The notes: generated by a model from the sequence alone, not told the origin. A stretch of DNA of 64,000 bases from Warburgia ugandensis (GCA_035236585.1 CP141131.1:17583103-17647102); one strand, 5' to 3'. Shown: positions 43,310 to 55,940, counted from the stretch's first letter. Program-made: numbers and translations.

Positions 43310-46163
43310 TATAACACCCCGAATTTTTAAGACATTTTTTTTTTCTTTTATACTAATGGCATTTTTTAATAAGAGCATTTGGGATCCCATGAGAAAAGTT
43401 TTACTTATCATTTTACTAAAACATTTCTTAAAAACTCCAGGTGTTAGTTTCCTTTCTCAAAATGGCATATATAAAATTGAAAACATAAATAAATTTTTAT
43501 GATAATCGCTTTAAAACAATACTCGATCAATCAACGTCAAATGAATCAGCGCCTTTATTTTGAATCAAATAAATATCCAAAACATAACAATAATATGGCC
43601 CAAGGTCTATCCATCATAACATCCCATATAAATGTCCAACATAGGTCTAAACATCTCAATCAAATCCAAAATATAAAGTATACAATCCATAATTAAATTC
43701 AAATGATAATCATGTTTATTGACTCACATCACTATCTAAAATTTTAGGAAAAAGGATCTTCCGCAACTCTCACGATTTCTCAATAGCCTTGCCTTTCCTG
43801 TTATCGCATTCGAGATCTAAGACATTGCAAAACAAAGCAATGCCTTAGCAAGCTATCGCTTGTGTAGGTACATAGACAATTAATGTAATAAAATGAAATA
43901 ATTGAATAACAGTACTGATAAAATAAAAAAGTCTATCATTTATGAAGATAGTAGTATCATATGTCATGCCAACATAGATCTCAATTTATTTCATATGTTA
44001 AAACATGCATTTCATGAAGTTAAAACATGACATAAATCAATGTAAATAAGCATACAATAAGAATAAGGGCACCCTAAGGTAATGGGTCCCTCAACATCGC
44101 ACTAATATCACTCCTCACACACACACACAAAATAAGAACACGGGTCATCATGCCATAGTGGCAACCCTCCATGGGTATTAACTACCGCCACTCTCTGTAG
44201 ACACCATAATAGGAGACTTAGCGTCTATCCCCATGAAAAGGCCTAGACCAGTAGTGTGGACTATCCATGTTACCAAACCCTTACCGAATGTCATCTATGG
44301 GCAGGTGTCTATCATATCACAATATTATCACATCACAAACTCGGAGGGTGGGTGACCGGCCGTATCCCTCCTAGCATGACGTCCACCGGGTGAGAGCACT
44401 CGTCATCAAATATAAAAACACAAAAATCATTGGTATATGCTAAAACTTAAGAGCACTCGTAGCTCGAAATCCTCAAGACATGCCCTTCATCCTGAGATTA
44501 GCTTATAAAAGGACCAGCTAACAAGTCTCTATTCTTATTTTCATGTCAATCCATGCATTTCCAATATATAATAAGAAAGAAATCTTTATTTAAGCTTAAT
44601 AATTAATATCATGCTCATAAAAATATTTGTCATGAGTTTATTAAATAAAAGATTTCAATTTGTAATAATCATAAAGTACTCAAAGTCTCATGAAATCAAC
44701 AGCAATTAATAAATGCACTTTAAAACACAATCACACATGATGCTATGTTTATGCATGGTTTTAAAAATCAAGGCAAAGCATTAATTGTCGCCACCTACCT
44801 CAATGTGAAACTACTTAGCTTGCTAATAATCCCCTTAATTGGTATGTTCAAGTGCACTTGTACATGTCACATCACTATTTTAAAAAAATTCTAAATTAAA
44901 AGTGGTCACAACGCCTCTTTCGGATCGTGATTTGGACTCCTCTAGCTCCCAAAAATTAAGTTTTAGTCAAAACACTCATAAAATGGGGCTGACTGACCAC
45001 TGTAAGGTGGTTTACACCAACGGCGCTGGTTTACACCAGTTTATACCGACGTAAACCAGCATCCCGGAGATGCTTGCTTCCGTGAAACACCGTGGGGACG
45101 AACAGTGTGCGTCCTCAGTACCGTGACGCACCACCGCGTGCGTCACAGTCGCCAGGACGCCGTGCATCCCAACTTCCCGAGACAACCAACACCGTCTCTC
45201 CCGCGCACGTGCGATGTCGACTCCGTTTGACGTCTTCGTTGGGGCGTCCTAATGGACGACCAGATTTCGGTCGTCTCCGGCAAGCCTACAGACGTCCAAA
45301 TTGTGCTATTTTTGTACCGTTTTTCTCATAATTTCCTCTAGAATTCATTTATACCCTCTTTTTGCATTGATTTTGCCAAAAACCATATTTTTTAAATATT
45401 TTTTCTCAAGTTCCTAAAAACGTCCCTAGGTACTAGTTTTCACGTTTTTTGGAGAAACCCACTATTTGATCTCTCCCAAATTTAAAGGGTTTGATCTTGG
45501 GTCTCTTGTGTACTAGATGGACAGTCCAATTTTCAAAAAGATGTGGTTTCATCTATGAAATCACGCATCAACAGTAGCGTGCACAGAGTTCTCAGAAAAA
45601 ACGTGATTTTTCCTGATTTTTAATGTATTTCTATTTATATATCCTATTTAATAAATAAATATTTACAGGTTTAGGACTTGCCTCGTCTGGCTGGCGTTGA
45701 AGGACGTTGCTGGAGTTTCACTCGCCGAAAAAATTGAAATTTTTGGAGCTAGGGTTTAGATGCAACTCAGTGCAAACGAGGGGAATGGTGGAGTGTTTTG
45801 GCGCTTGAGAGGGATAGATATAGACCTGAGAGTCTGAAGGGAAGAGAAACTTCACGCCTCTTTTCACTGGTTTTTCCGGCAATTTCGCCAGATCCGGTAG
45901 AGGCGTGTGGAAGACAGGGGTGCCATTATCAATTTGGGCCCCTGTGGTATACATTTCTGCCAAATGACTAAAATACCCCTATAACTTCAACGGCTCCTAA
46001 CTCCTTCGTTTGAGCTCCGTTTTTCGTGTTCTTTGTGGCATTGGAATCCTATCAATGAGCACTTTCAAATTCTTAAGTTTTAGTAATAAATTTCATCTAT
46101 AAATTTTTTAATTTAATTTATTTAGTAATTTCTTAATTTATACCAAAAATTAAGGATATTACA
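43310..46163 (-). repeat. Long solo LTR, copy 3, inserted in exon 3 of the ACS pseudogene
   Basis: 2854 bp from TATAACACCCCGAA to GGATATTACA, flanked by the 5-bp duplication AGTTC (43305-43309 and 46164-46168). Removing it with one AGTTC restores an exon of exactly 161 nt, the length in the functional gene. On the minus strand it starts TGTAATATCC and ends GGGTGTTATA; the last G-to-A change fits decay of a terminal CA. A block at 45975-46050 is the reverse of blocks near 26360 and 58866. No gag or pol inside. Confidence 0.88.
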
Positions 46164-46329
46164 AGTTCGATCAAGAGAGAATAGTTATGAGTGGTGGAGC
46201 GACTGGAGCACACCAGGCTATAGCATTTTGTGAAGGAGATCCTAGTGACGCCTTCCAGGTTCCCACCCCTTATTATCCAAGGTAGTTTCTCCTTTTGTTT
46301 GTAGCCTTTTGGTGTATAATAGTGTTAAT

Positions 46330-46740
46330 AAAAGTTAATAGCAATTCATACTGAGATTTTCTCATGGTTAATATCGTAGTTCTAAAATTCACGAGTTGAC
46401 TGAAAAATTCGAGTAACTCATCCATTAGACTTGCTATATAACAAAAATATTTTGTTTGCTCTAGGATTTAAACCCAAGACCTCCAAAATAACAATAAAAT
46501 TCATCTTAGCCTTTTGATGCACAACTGTATATTTTCAAAGTTAATAAAAATTCATATTGAGATTTTCACATGATTAATACCAAGGTTCTTAAACTTACAA
46601 GTGGACTTGAAAAATCTCACTCAAGTCACTAGGCTTCGTGGCAATTGAGTAACTTGTCAAGCCAACTCACTATATAACAAAAATATTTTGTTTGCTCTAT
46701 TTGAAGTGAAGACCTCCAAAATAACAATAACACACCTTAA
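46330..46740 (-). repeat. tRNA-like SINE-related sequence in two imperfect tandem units (pseudogene intron 3)
   Basis: Two units, about 46330-46545 and 46546-46740, share CTATATAACAAAAATATTTT and GACCTCCAAAATAACAATA. On the minus strand the first unit reads GGTCTTGGGTTTAAATCC, which resembles a pol III B box, so a tRNA-derived SINE is likely. Related words occur near 39450, 46850 and 49760. Family not named. Confidence 0.5.
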
Positions 46741-48602
46741 CCATCTCTCCCACTAACTGAATATGCATATGAAGGGAAATTTTAAATATCATTAAATATA
46801 AATAAAATATTATTAAAAATTTCTCCGAGTATTATTGAGTCAACAATGAGTCGCTTCGATTTAACTTGACTGGCTCTATTTTTCGAGACGACTCAAGTTT
46901 TTGAGTCTTTGAACTATGGTTAATATCTCGTGCTCTACCATCTGGTTGAGGCCATCCTGCTTTGTGGTAACGTGTGGCCTCTATTATTGGATGATGTTGC
47001 CTGCTCTTGCGCAGTGGCCACTTCAGTGTGCCATGGCTATTGGAGAGCTTCATGGTTGTCCAATGGTTGAGGTACTATATATGACGACTTTCCCTCCCAT
47101 TTGCTCTGGGTTGGGCACTATCCTGCGGTGGATGTATGTTATTAATTAGTGATAGTTGTAACTGGTACTATGTCCACATTCCCTCCCATTTGCTCTAGTT
47201 TGGGCCGTAGCCCGTGGTGGATATATGTTATTAATTAGCGATAGTTTTAACTTCCTCCAGTTTTTCTTCCATCTGCTCCGTTTTGGGCGGTAGGGGTAAT
47301 TACGTGTTCAGATCATCTCGATCTTCCTTTGTGAATGTTTTCCTTCTTTATAATATATTAGTAGTCCACCATTCAAAAGACCCCGGAATTCTGCAACCGT
47401 CTTAAGTTATTTTCTCGGTAGAAATATACTAAATCCATAAAGTAAACCATTATGCAACATTTTTATATTCATCCAGATTAATTTGCAAAATCGACAGCGA
47501 TGCAGATTTGATCGAGATTTACGGTGGAGAGCACCAAACTACTTCCAATCATTTGCAAGAGCTCCAACAATTTCAAGATCACTAGAGCAGCCTTAGAAGT
47601 ATCATACGAGAAAGCCACGGAAGCAAACATCAGAGTACGGGGTGATGAAACCAATCCATCAAACCCACTTGGAACTATCTCAGATCGGAAGAGCTTGAGA
47701 AGCATCGTTGGTTTCATCAAGGAGAAGAACGTCCACCTAGTATGTGAGGAGTTATATGCCAGCACTGTATTTAGACACCCTACAATTAGAAGCTTCTCTG
47801 AGATAATAGAGGAAGACACCAAATGTAATAAGGACCTCATCCAAATAGTGTACTGCCTAAGGATATGGGGCTGCCAGGTTTTAGGATTGGAATAGTATAC
47901 TCATATAATGACGCTGTGGTGAATTGTGCTCTCAAGTTGTCAAGCTTTGGTCTAGTTTCAAGACAAACCCAGCACGTACTAGCTGTTATGCTCTTTGATG
48001 ATGAGTTCATAGAGAAGGTCACAACACAGAGTGCAAGAAGGCTAGCAGTAAGGCACAATGTTTTCACGCTGGGCCTTGCTCAAATGAGGATAAGTTGGTT
48101 GAATAGCAATGCAGGTCTCCTTTGTTGGATGGACTGGAGACCATTCCTGAAAGAGGCAACAGTGGAGGAGGAGATCGCATTGTGGCATATAATAAACAAC
48201 AAAGTTAAGCTTAATGTCTCCCCAGGTTCTTCTTACCACAACTCCGAGCCTGGTTGGTTCAGGGTTTGCTTTGCCAGCATGGATGATGAAACTACAGATG
48301 TGGCTCTTCAGAGGATTCATACATTTCTCTAATGCTAATGAGGAGGCACCGCCCATGAAGAAACAGCTTCAGAAGCTGAGTCTTCGACTAATCTTGTTAA
48401 GTCAAAGATGTGAGGATGGCACCATATCGCCACACCTAATGACTCCTCGCTCGCTTCTTACTCGGTCCACCAATTGAGTAGCATTCTATCAAGAATCGAA
48501 AGCCAGCAACTCCATTAGATGTGCTCTTCTCCACATACATGCTGACACTCACTCTTTTGTTTTTTAAGTTTTTGAATGGATTAGTTAGAAGGTTCATAAG
48601 CA

Positions 48603-48608
48603 AATAAA
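48603..48608 (+). terminator. Relic poly(A) signal of the ACS pseudogene
   Basis: AATAAA in AAGCAAATAAAAG, same context as 11481-11486 behind the functional ACS. Confidence 0.35.
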
Positions 48609-48880
48609 AGTAAGGGAGAGTCGGGTAATATTCCTTTGTTTCTACTACCTTCAGCAAGAAATTTTTTGGGTGTTAGTTGTTGTATCTAGATTCTTTCTTA
48701 GCAACTGTTTATCCGTCGTCTCCAATCAATAAAATCAAACCCTTTCCCAATCTATACACGTACGTATATATATATAAAACACATTCACTCCTTTTGTGGG
48801 GTAGACAAATATATAGCTCAAAAACTCAAAAATTTGACTAGAGTCGAAAGTTAGCTGAGTGGAATCTATCCAAAAACTCT

Positions 48881-49063
48881 AAAAGGGCAGCCCCCGTGCA
48901 CGAAGCTCCAGCCTATGCAGGGTCCGGGGAAGGGGAAGACCACAAGGGCCTATGGTATGCAACCTTGCCTTGCATTTTTGCAAGAGGCTGTTTCCACGCC
49001 TTGAACCCCTAACCTCATGGTCAAATGATGACAACTGTTACCGTTGTGCCAAGGCTCCCCCTC
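48881..49063 (-). mobile_element. Au-type SINE, near full length
   Basis: On the minus strand it runs from GGGGGAGCCTTGGCACAACG through the tRNA-like A and B box regions to GGAGCTTCGTGCACGGGG. An 18-bp target duplication with two mismatches flanks it: AATCTATCCAAAAACTCT (48863-48880) and AATCTACCCGAAAACTCT (49064-49081). The sequence matches my memory of the plant Au SINE family; the family name is from knowledge, the structure is seen. Confidence 0.8.
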
Positions 49064-49081
49064 AATCTACCCGAAAACTCT

Positions 49082-50423
49082 ATGAAAAAAAATATACTTT
49101 GAGTAAAATCCTGAACATACTCTAGCGTATAGCATTCAAATTATAATTACAAAATAAATAAATAAAAAGAAACTCACTTTCATCTCCAACTACAATCTCC
49201 ACGTTTAACAAAAGCATGAAACTTAGACGACTGCAATCTTCAGATGGGTGATATTTTAAGATCATAAAGGAGGACCCATTACATAAGTGGTTTCAATAAT
49301 CAATAACTCGTCCTACAGTTTCTCTGCAGAAGCACAAAACGGGCCATTATTTTCAAATTCAAACCACCAATATGCTGGACCATACCGATGAGGAGTCCAA
49401 GCGACACATAAACAATTAACAGATCGAAAGGAGCGTCGAGATCATTTTCTTGTTGTTTCCATGACGGATATTAACACGGTTTGATGTAATTTTTGGATTT
49501 TGTTTCTTGTTTATGTTCTTCTTTTCGGGTAGAAGAATTTGGGGTCAAATTCGTAGAAATGGATGGATCTGCACTGATCTTTCTATATTTATGGATTTGG
49601 GTTTAAAGGTTCTTCATTGTATAATAGTGTGGTTTTTAAAAATCGCAGAATGAGCCATTATTTTTATCTTTTTAATTGGTTTAGTTCATGTTGTGACAAC
49701 TTAAGAGAATCTGAGATTGATCTCTCTTTAAATAGCAGGACGTGGAAATGCCTAAGAACTCGGTCGATTTAACTTGAATGGAGTGAGTCAAGTTGATAAC
49801 TCAAAGAAATTCGAAAAAAAAAACTGGAGGGGATCGAGTAGATGAACGAGTTTTCAAACTATGGATACAGAATGAATAACCTACTGCTGTGGTACATGTG
49901 TATTCTACAAGTATAGGGACCCTTGATTTTAAGGGTTGACAAATAAAAGAATAATAAGTTACAAAGTGATTGCAAATCAAGGGTCCAAGATAGAAAGATC
50001 TCTTGGATACTGATTTACAGAGAGATAAGAGAGAATAAGGTAACGGCTATGATTGACCAGCGGTAGAAGATAATCGTTAACAAGAACTTGGTGAATCGTT
50101 TGATCCAATACACTCCTCAAGATTTCTCTTCAATCAGATGGCGCAATCTTGGACCTTAGATATTCAAAGCGCTGCTTAGAAAGAGTTGGAAGTGGAAAAT
50201 TGTGTCCGCAAATCATGTTTGTATCTTGTTGAGACTAACCCATTAGAGTAAATGGGTCGACACAAACATGACCCGATTAATAATCGTGTCAAAAACTCAT
50301 AAGTCGAACACGACTTAATTATTAAATGAGTCGACACGACGCAACTCAAGTAATACAATTAAAAAGATGTACAATGACTAATCTGTCCTCTATTGCTATA
50401 AGAATATAAGACAGATGCCGTAA
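49082..50423. other. Unassigned region
   Basis: AT-rich spacer with no gene recognised. 50220-50345 has words such as GGGTCGACACAAACATGACCC typical of dispersed plant repeats, class not determined. Confidence 0.35.
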
Positions 50424-50536
50424 GAATATAGAACGGTTTTTTAAAAACCATCGTGTATTGTCAAAACAATATAAGATGATTTTTCATTATGATTGTAATA
50501 ATGGATGGTTTATTTAAAAAACCGTCTTATATTTAG
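50424..50536. repeat. Small inverted repeat, MITE-like or CACTA subterminal
   Basis: Arm 50424-50454 contains ATATAGAACGGTTTTTTAAA and arm 50501-50536, read on the opposite strand, contains ATATAAGACGGTTTTTTAAA; about 45 bases separate them. Each arm is itself partly palindromic (ACGGTTTTTTAAAAACCAT). Such subterminal repeats are known from CACTA-type elements, but no CACTA terminus was found here. Confidence 0.5.
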
Positions 50537-50889
50537 ATATAATATGTGACGATTTTTGGGTCAACACAATGAATTAGTAGGTTGCAAGTCAAACAGATTA
50601 ACACAATGGATCAACATTGATTGATCAGAACATGACACAATTTTTTATGTGTACCCAAAAATGACAGGAACATAATAAGGCACTAAATCCATGCCAAGTT
50701 CGAGTTGTGTTATCGTGTTGTATTATATTTTACCTCCCTATAGAGAGCCTTGGTGAGACTATGGCAAGTTGATCTTGAGTACTAATACGACGAACAGCCC
50801 GATGACTTTTCAGAACTTTGTGACGCACGAATTGGAAGTCTAACTCAATGAGCTTTGTTCATGCGTTAATTACAGGATTTGGGCTCGGT

Positions 50890-51960
50890 AAGTTGCACCA
50901 ACATTATCGTACTAGATGGTCGGTGAGCCTTGAATTGGAAGACTTGGCTATTTGAGTATTGAATAGTGAGCTCAGCAGCCCCAGTTGCAACGATACTCCG
51001 CTTCATTGGATGAGCGGGCCATGGTTTGTTGTTTGCAGGAGCTCCAAGATATAGGGTTAGATCCAAAAGAAAGAATTACAAAGGCAGAGGTGGATGTCCT
51101 ATCGTCAGGATTTCCAGCCCAATATGCGTTAGAAAATGCACATAGATTGTGCTTACTAGATCGTGCAAAATGGACCCCATGCTAGATGGTGCGCTTCAGG
51201 TATTGTAACAATCTCTTAACAGCTGCGTAATGTGTAGATGTAGATCGATGCATAAAATGGGATAGCATGTTAACAGGGTATCCAAGATCTGGACTTGTGA
51301 GATTCAAATGCTGCACGGCCCCAATTATGCTTCTGTATTCTCTGTCATCTGAAATTGCAACACCATCATGAACAGACAATGACTGAGAAGTGAATGGTGG
51401 AGTCATTAATGACTTCACACCATCCAACTGGTGCGTTCTAGTATATCTGTAATATATTTATGTTGGCAAAGGAATGACCCAGACAAAGTGGAGACCATTT
51501 CAATGCCCAAAAAGTAGTGAAGGGACCCAAGATCTTTGAAAGAGAAGTGTTGCGCCAATTTATTTATTTTTTTATCAATTTGGTGAGGACCCATTAATGT
51601 TGCCAGTAATGATGAGAGCATCGACATAAAAGAATAGATGATTACATATCCCTATTTATAAATAAACAGAGAAGTCTGTCCTTGAATTAATGAAACCAAG
51701 GGACTGTAAAAAAGTGATGAGTTCGATAAACCAAGTTCGCAGGGCTTATTTGGATAAATATGTGTAGGCCTGGAAGGATCAACAAAACCTTTGGACTATT
51801 CCATATAAACCGGCTCAAAAAGTTGGAAAATGCATTATTGACATTAGGCCATTTCTGAGTGACAGCAATGGATAGTATCAATCTAATTGTTGTGGTCTTT
51901 GTCACTGGGCTAAAAGTATCATTACAATCAATTTGGGCCTTCGGTGAAAAACCCTTGTAT
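50890..51960 (-). mobile_element. Ty1-copia remnant (RT and RNase H), minus strand
   Basis: On the minus strand: FSPVTKTTTIRLILSIAVTQKWP with VNNAF (about 51930-51820), LAQHFSFKDLGSLHYFLGIEM (about 51500-51560), YRSIIGAVQHLNLTSPDLGY and AAVKRLLQYLKRT (51185-51340), then RNase H ...[27 protein letters not shown] and RSSNEAEYR (about 50975-51155). Frames shift and stops intervene. No LTR recognised. Old fragment. Confidence 0.8.
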
Positions 51961-52199
51961 CTGCCCCTACATGTTCTTAAATGCTGATTTGACTAGAACA
52001 CTTTCACATGGCACTCAAATCCAAACAAATTTGTTATTTAAGTGGGGTATAATCAACATTTTATTGGGTAACCTATGTAGCTCGTTCCACTAAGCAAGAT
52101 CCACCCTAAATCGTTTATGAAAATGAACACATATCCTAGACTGATGCATTCCTCGAAGAACCAGCATTGTAAATCTTGTGAAATCTTATTTTGAAAGTT

Positions 52200-53240
52200 C
52201 AAGTAGTGGACTAGTTGTGCTCCTAGAAACTAATTTTGTCCGCTTTCAATAGCTTATACATGAGCCTTTCATGTGAAATTCATGAAGAGTGTAGAAACTA
52301 GATATGCTTCCAAATGAAGTACCCATTAAAGCTTCTTCTCCTGTAGTCTTCCATCTACCCTATTCACTTCCATAGTTAACACATAACACCTTTCAAAGCC
52401 TTGAATTTGAGGACCCAAATGTCGACATCCACTTCATAAGTAGAAATGAAATGTCTTTTCCTTCTTAATCCAAGGCCTCCAAACTTCTTAGGAGAGTAAA
52501 ACAAATTCCAATCTAGTAGATTAAGTAATTTCTTCTCTTTATTACCAGACTACAAGAGGTCTCTTTCTAACTTTTCAAGGGCATTGAAAATGAGATTGAA
52601 AGTAGTACGAAGAGATGAAATGCACAGATAAACGGGATATAACTGGATTTATAAGAGTGATCCTTCTTCTGAGAGAAAAGTAGTTCTTCTAGGAGCCAAT
52701 TATACTTGGAACCTTGCAACCATTGAGTTCTACAAGCTTTTAGGTGGTCTCCCAATAGAAAGAAGCAAGCCCAAATATGAAGCACGTAGTAACCCACTAA
52801 ACATTCTACAAACTGATCGTAAAAGTACATCAAGACATTGAGAAAATTCATACATAGCAAGAGTAGGCACAAACATGGCGAGACAAGTAATAGAGAAAGC
52901 TCTTTGCATCATCGCATCTCTTCCTCACAAATTGGCTAACTCTTCCATTTTTAGGTTTTCATCATCTTGGGGATTATGTTTCTTAAGATGAAAACCCAAA
53001 TAGTTGGAAGAAAAGTTTACATGGAAGACACTCGCAGTAAACAGAAGGAGAAAGCATGTCTGGAAAAAGCCCTTAAAAGAAATCCTAAAAGGTCCATGAT
53101 GGATAGGAATATCTTTCTTGTGTAGGAAAAGTAGTGTTGGCGTGGCACTTGAGTTATTTTGGGTGTTTCCCTGGACTAAAGGAAAATTCAAATCTTTTGG
53201 CAAAGCTGCAAATACGCCAGCACATGCTGTCAGAGTCAAT
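52200..53240 (-). mobile_element. LINE reverse transcriptase remnant, minus strand
   Basis: On the minus strand, FSLRRRITLINPVISRL followed by VHFISSYYFQSHF (about 52660-52580) and LEKLERDLL*SGNKEKK then LLDWNLFYSPKKFGGLGLR (about 52560-52450) are the conserved end of plant L1-type LINE reverse transcriptase (GRITLINSVLS; RDFLWSG; GGLGIR). The segment above 52900 is open for about 100 codons in another frame but no motif is clear. Dead copy. Confidence 0.65.
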
Positions 53241-54515
53241 TAATGTACTCATTCGTGTGCATATTTGGGAGCAATTCCCCCATATATATAAGTGCTAGAA
53301 TTTAATGCTTACTGAGGGCCCTCATTTCTGTTCATTTAAGGCAAGTGCAGAGGCTTGTTTTGGAGGTTTTACCTTTTGAGGTAGTACAAGTGGAGTTCAT
53401 GAACCAAGCATCTCGAAGAGAATCTGGAAGAGAATTCTTGTGTGCCAATTTTCTCACTCTTGGTCGGTGACATTTGTATCTGGGCCAGCGATAATCTCGC
53501 ACGAGTTGCTATGATATATTACCTAAAGAAATTGCAAAATGGATGATATAACCCGCTATAGATGAGGTGATAAGAACTAGTGTTCAAGCCTCATGAGGTG
53601 TGCTTGACATATTTCGTCGGTAACAGTGTATTGGTGTCTGCAGGTATGCTCATTGTCCTCCTCTGTCGGTAACAAAGTGCACAAGCATTGTGATCGTTGA
53701 TGTGGACCTAGCCATTTGCTAGATGTCATTGGAGTTGCAGAAAATTAGAGCCACGTCAATTGGGTAAGCTTCGGGATACAACAAAACCTTTGTCCACTTG
53801 ACCAAACCATCATTGCCTCTGGGTGGGATGTGAATCACCCATTGGTCATGATATATGCTCGAATGATATCAACTTGTACACCCATTCTGCCTCTTGCAAA
53901 AAAAAAAAAAAAAGAATAAGGAAAATGGGTGACAAAATAGGTGTCTTCACCTCTTAAGCTAAGGAATAGATTAATTAGGAGACTACACAAGTAATTTGCT
54001 TTGTAATTCTTTGCCTCAATTTATTTTACATTAGCATTATGTATATCTCTCTTGAAAGATGGTGCAGTGGAAAGTAAAGAGTAACCTCTTATGTATCCAT
54101 GCTTTGGTAGAGTAATTGGTAAGAGGAAGGTATATCAGGGGTACGTTTCTAGAAATATATACTTATCTGCAATCTCTGTCATACATTATTTGAAATATTC
54201 TAATTTAAGCTAATAATTCATCTAAAAAATGGCACGATAGTCAGCCATTGCACATAATCGTGCCGCGACAGTCTGTCTCTTCGCGCTCTAAGAGTGACAA
54301 TTATTCCAACGATGACTCCCAGCAATAACTTGAATCATAAAACCTCTTATGAGAAAATTTATCATCATGACTCAGCAAGAACAACCAAGAAAAGTAATTG
54401 TTCCTATGATATTTTGGGAGATGATGTATAAAGAGCTTCTTAATCTTGATCATCTTAAATAACATAAGAAAAACATAGTTGCTTTCACAATAAAATAGGT
54501 AAGGGTATGTGCTGA
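53241..54515. other. Unassigned spacer
   Basis: No gene recognised; one A-run near 53899-53914. Confidence 0.35.
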
Positions 54516-54992
54516 TGTTGGTCAATAAGAATGGGCAAAGGAGGCAACATTTCAAATGAGGTGGGTCGATGGGTCAAGCAACCATCTAGATTTTTCTCCT
54601 TTCTTCATTGACGGTGCCTAACTTAGGCTGGATTGTCAAAATGAGGTGCCTAATTCCACCAACCCATATAAACCTAATCTTTACCAACCACACTTTTTGG
54701 GGATTATAAATAAGACTCCCTCTTCTCATTTGTAATTATCCAAAGGCAATAGAGTATAACTGCAGAGATAGATAGATAGAAAGAGCTCAGTTTAGAGCTT
54801 GGGAGCATAGAGAGAAGAGGAATTGTGAGAGAGAGATACACTGTGTGAGAAAAGAGGCAATAGCTTCCTCCATTGTAACTTATCAATCTCATAGTAAAGA
54901 AGCTACAGCAGCCCGTGGAGGTAGACAAGTTTGTGTCGAACCACATAAAACTCCGGTGTTCTATATATGTGTGTAATCCTTTTACTCCAACA
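54516..54992 (+). repeat. 5' LTR of copia element 2
   Basis: 477 bp from TGTTGGTCAATAAGA to TTTTACTCCAACA, with a TATAAATAAG promoter-like box near 54706. Closely similar to the 3' LTR, which is about 23 bp shorter. Confidence 0.93.
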
Positions 54993-54994
54993 AC

Positions 54995-55006
54995 TGGTAT
55001 CAGAGC
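54995..55006 (+). other. Primer binding site, copia element 2
   Basis: TGGTATCAGAGC, exact complement type for initiator tRNA-Met, two bases after the LTR end. Confidence 0.9.
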
Positions 55007-55049
55007 CCAATAGTAGTCACCGGAGCTGTTCGAATCCAACCGCGGTAAC

Positions 55050-55940
55050 AAAATTTGCTAATTCTGTCCCGTACGAGGTCTCCTTTGATATAGCTTCAGA
55101 TAAAGAGAAGATCGAAAAGTTCGATGGCTCCAATTTCAATTACTGGAAGATGCAAATTGAAGACTACCTATATCAGAAAGATCTTCACTTGCCATTGGAA
55201 AGAAAGTGAGAAGGCATGGATAATTCTGAGTGGATGTTGCTTGATTGAAAAGCACTTGGCACCATAAGATTGACATTGTCAAAGTTCGTGGCATTCAATA
55301 TCAAAAGCGAGAAGACCACCGCATCTCTTATGGCAGTCCTATCAAGCTTGTATGAATAACCGTCTGAAACAAATAAGGTACATTTGATCAAACGACTCTT
55401 TAATTTGCAAATGCCTGAAGGTGGGAGTTTTAGAAGGCACATGAACAATTTCAATAAAGTGATTGAACTAGCTTCAGTTGAGATCACTTTCAGTGATGAA
55501 ATCCGTGCTTGCTAATTCTTAGCCAATTGCCAGAAAGTTGGAAAGGCACAGTTACTATAATCAGCAGTTCCGCAGGAAAATCAAAATTGAAATTTGACGA
55601 GGTCGTCAGCATGATTTTAATGGAAGAAATTAGGATGCAGTCATGTGAACCTTCCAGTTCAGGGTTAGCTCTGAACATTGACAGCAGAGGCAGAAGTTCC
55701 AAAAGAGAAAATGGTTATGGTAGATCATATAGCCGCAACAGAGCAAAGAGCAAGGAGCCTCAATCCAAAAATTCCAATAAATCCCAGAACTCAAAAAATA
55801 TAAAGTGTTGGAATTGTGGGAAGACATGACACTACAAAAATCAATGCAAGTGTCCAAAGAAAGAGCCAAAGGTAAAGGCAAATGTTACTTCCACCTTAGG
55901 AGGAGATGATGCATTGATATGCTTTTGGAAAGCAAATAGG
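55050..55940 (+). pseudogene. gag of copia element 2
   Basis: Starts around FANSVPYEV (the Met is not seen; the preceding codon reads TTT) followed by KFDGSNFNYWKMQIEDYL, the usual copia Gag start. Stops occur at 55207, 55246 and 55358, and the frame shifts near 55510. LSQLPESWKGTVT and a basic linker lead to the zinc knuckle CWNCGKT*HYKNQC near 55807-55848, complete in its C-x2-C-x4-H-x4-C positions but with a stop inside. Confidence 0.8.

Larger units (their letters stand above)
41261..48477 (+). pseudogene. ACS pseudogene (second ACS copy), exon 3 split by a solo LTR
   Basis: Exons align with the ACS at 8561: exon 1 41261-41406, exon 2 41902-42033, exon 3 43262-43309 plus 46169-46281, exon 4 47506-48477. 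Exon 2 (132 nt) and rejoined exon 3 (161 nt) keep the exact lengths of the functional gene. Exon 1 has TGT where the functional gene has its ATG (an in-frame ATG lies upstream at 41240), a 1-base deletion after FNGGK and a TAG before MGLAESQ. Exon 4 has a deletion after DLRWR, a 4-base deletion in the SLSK segment just before the PLP lysine, and a shift near 48330 that ends one frame early; the tail KLSLRLILLSQ...LMTPRSLLTRS is still readable to TGA-free TGAG at 48475-48477. It cannot encode active enzyme. Confidence 0.93.

Noticed and set aside
52567..53239. Minus-strand frames of about 100 codons considered as a membrane protein gene
   Set aside because: A neighbouring frame carries clear LINE reverse transcriptase motifs over 52450-52660, so the hydrophobic frames are shadows of a decayed LINE.
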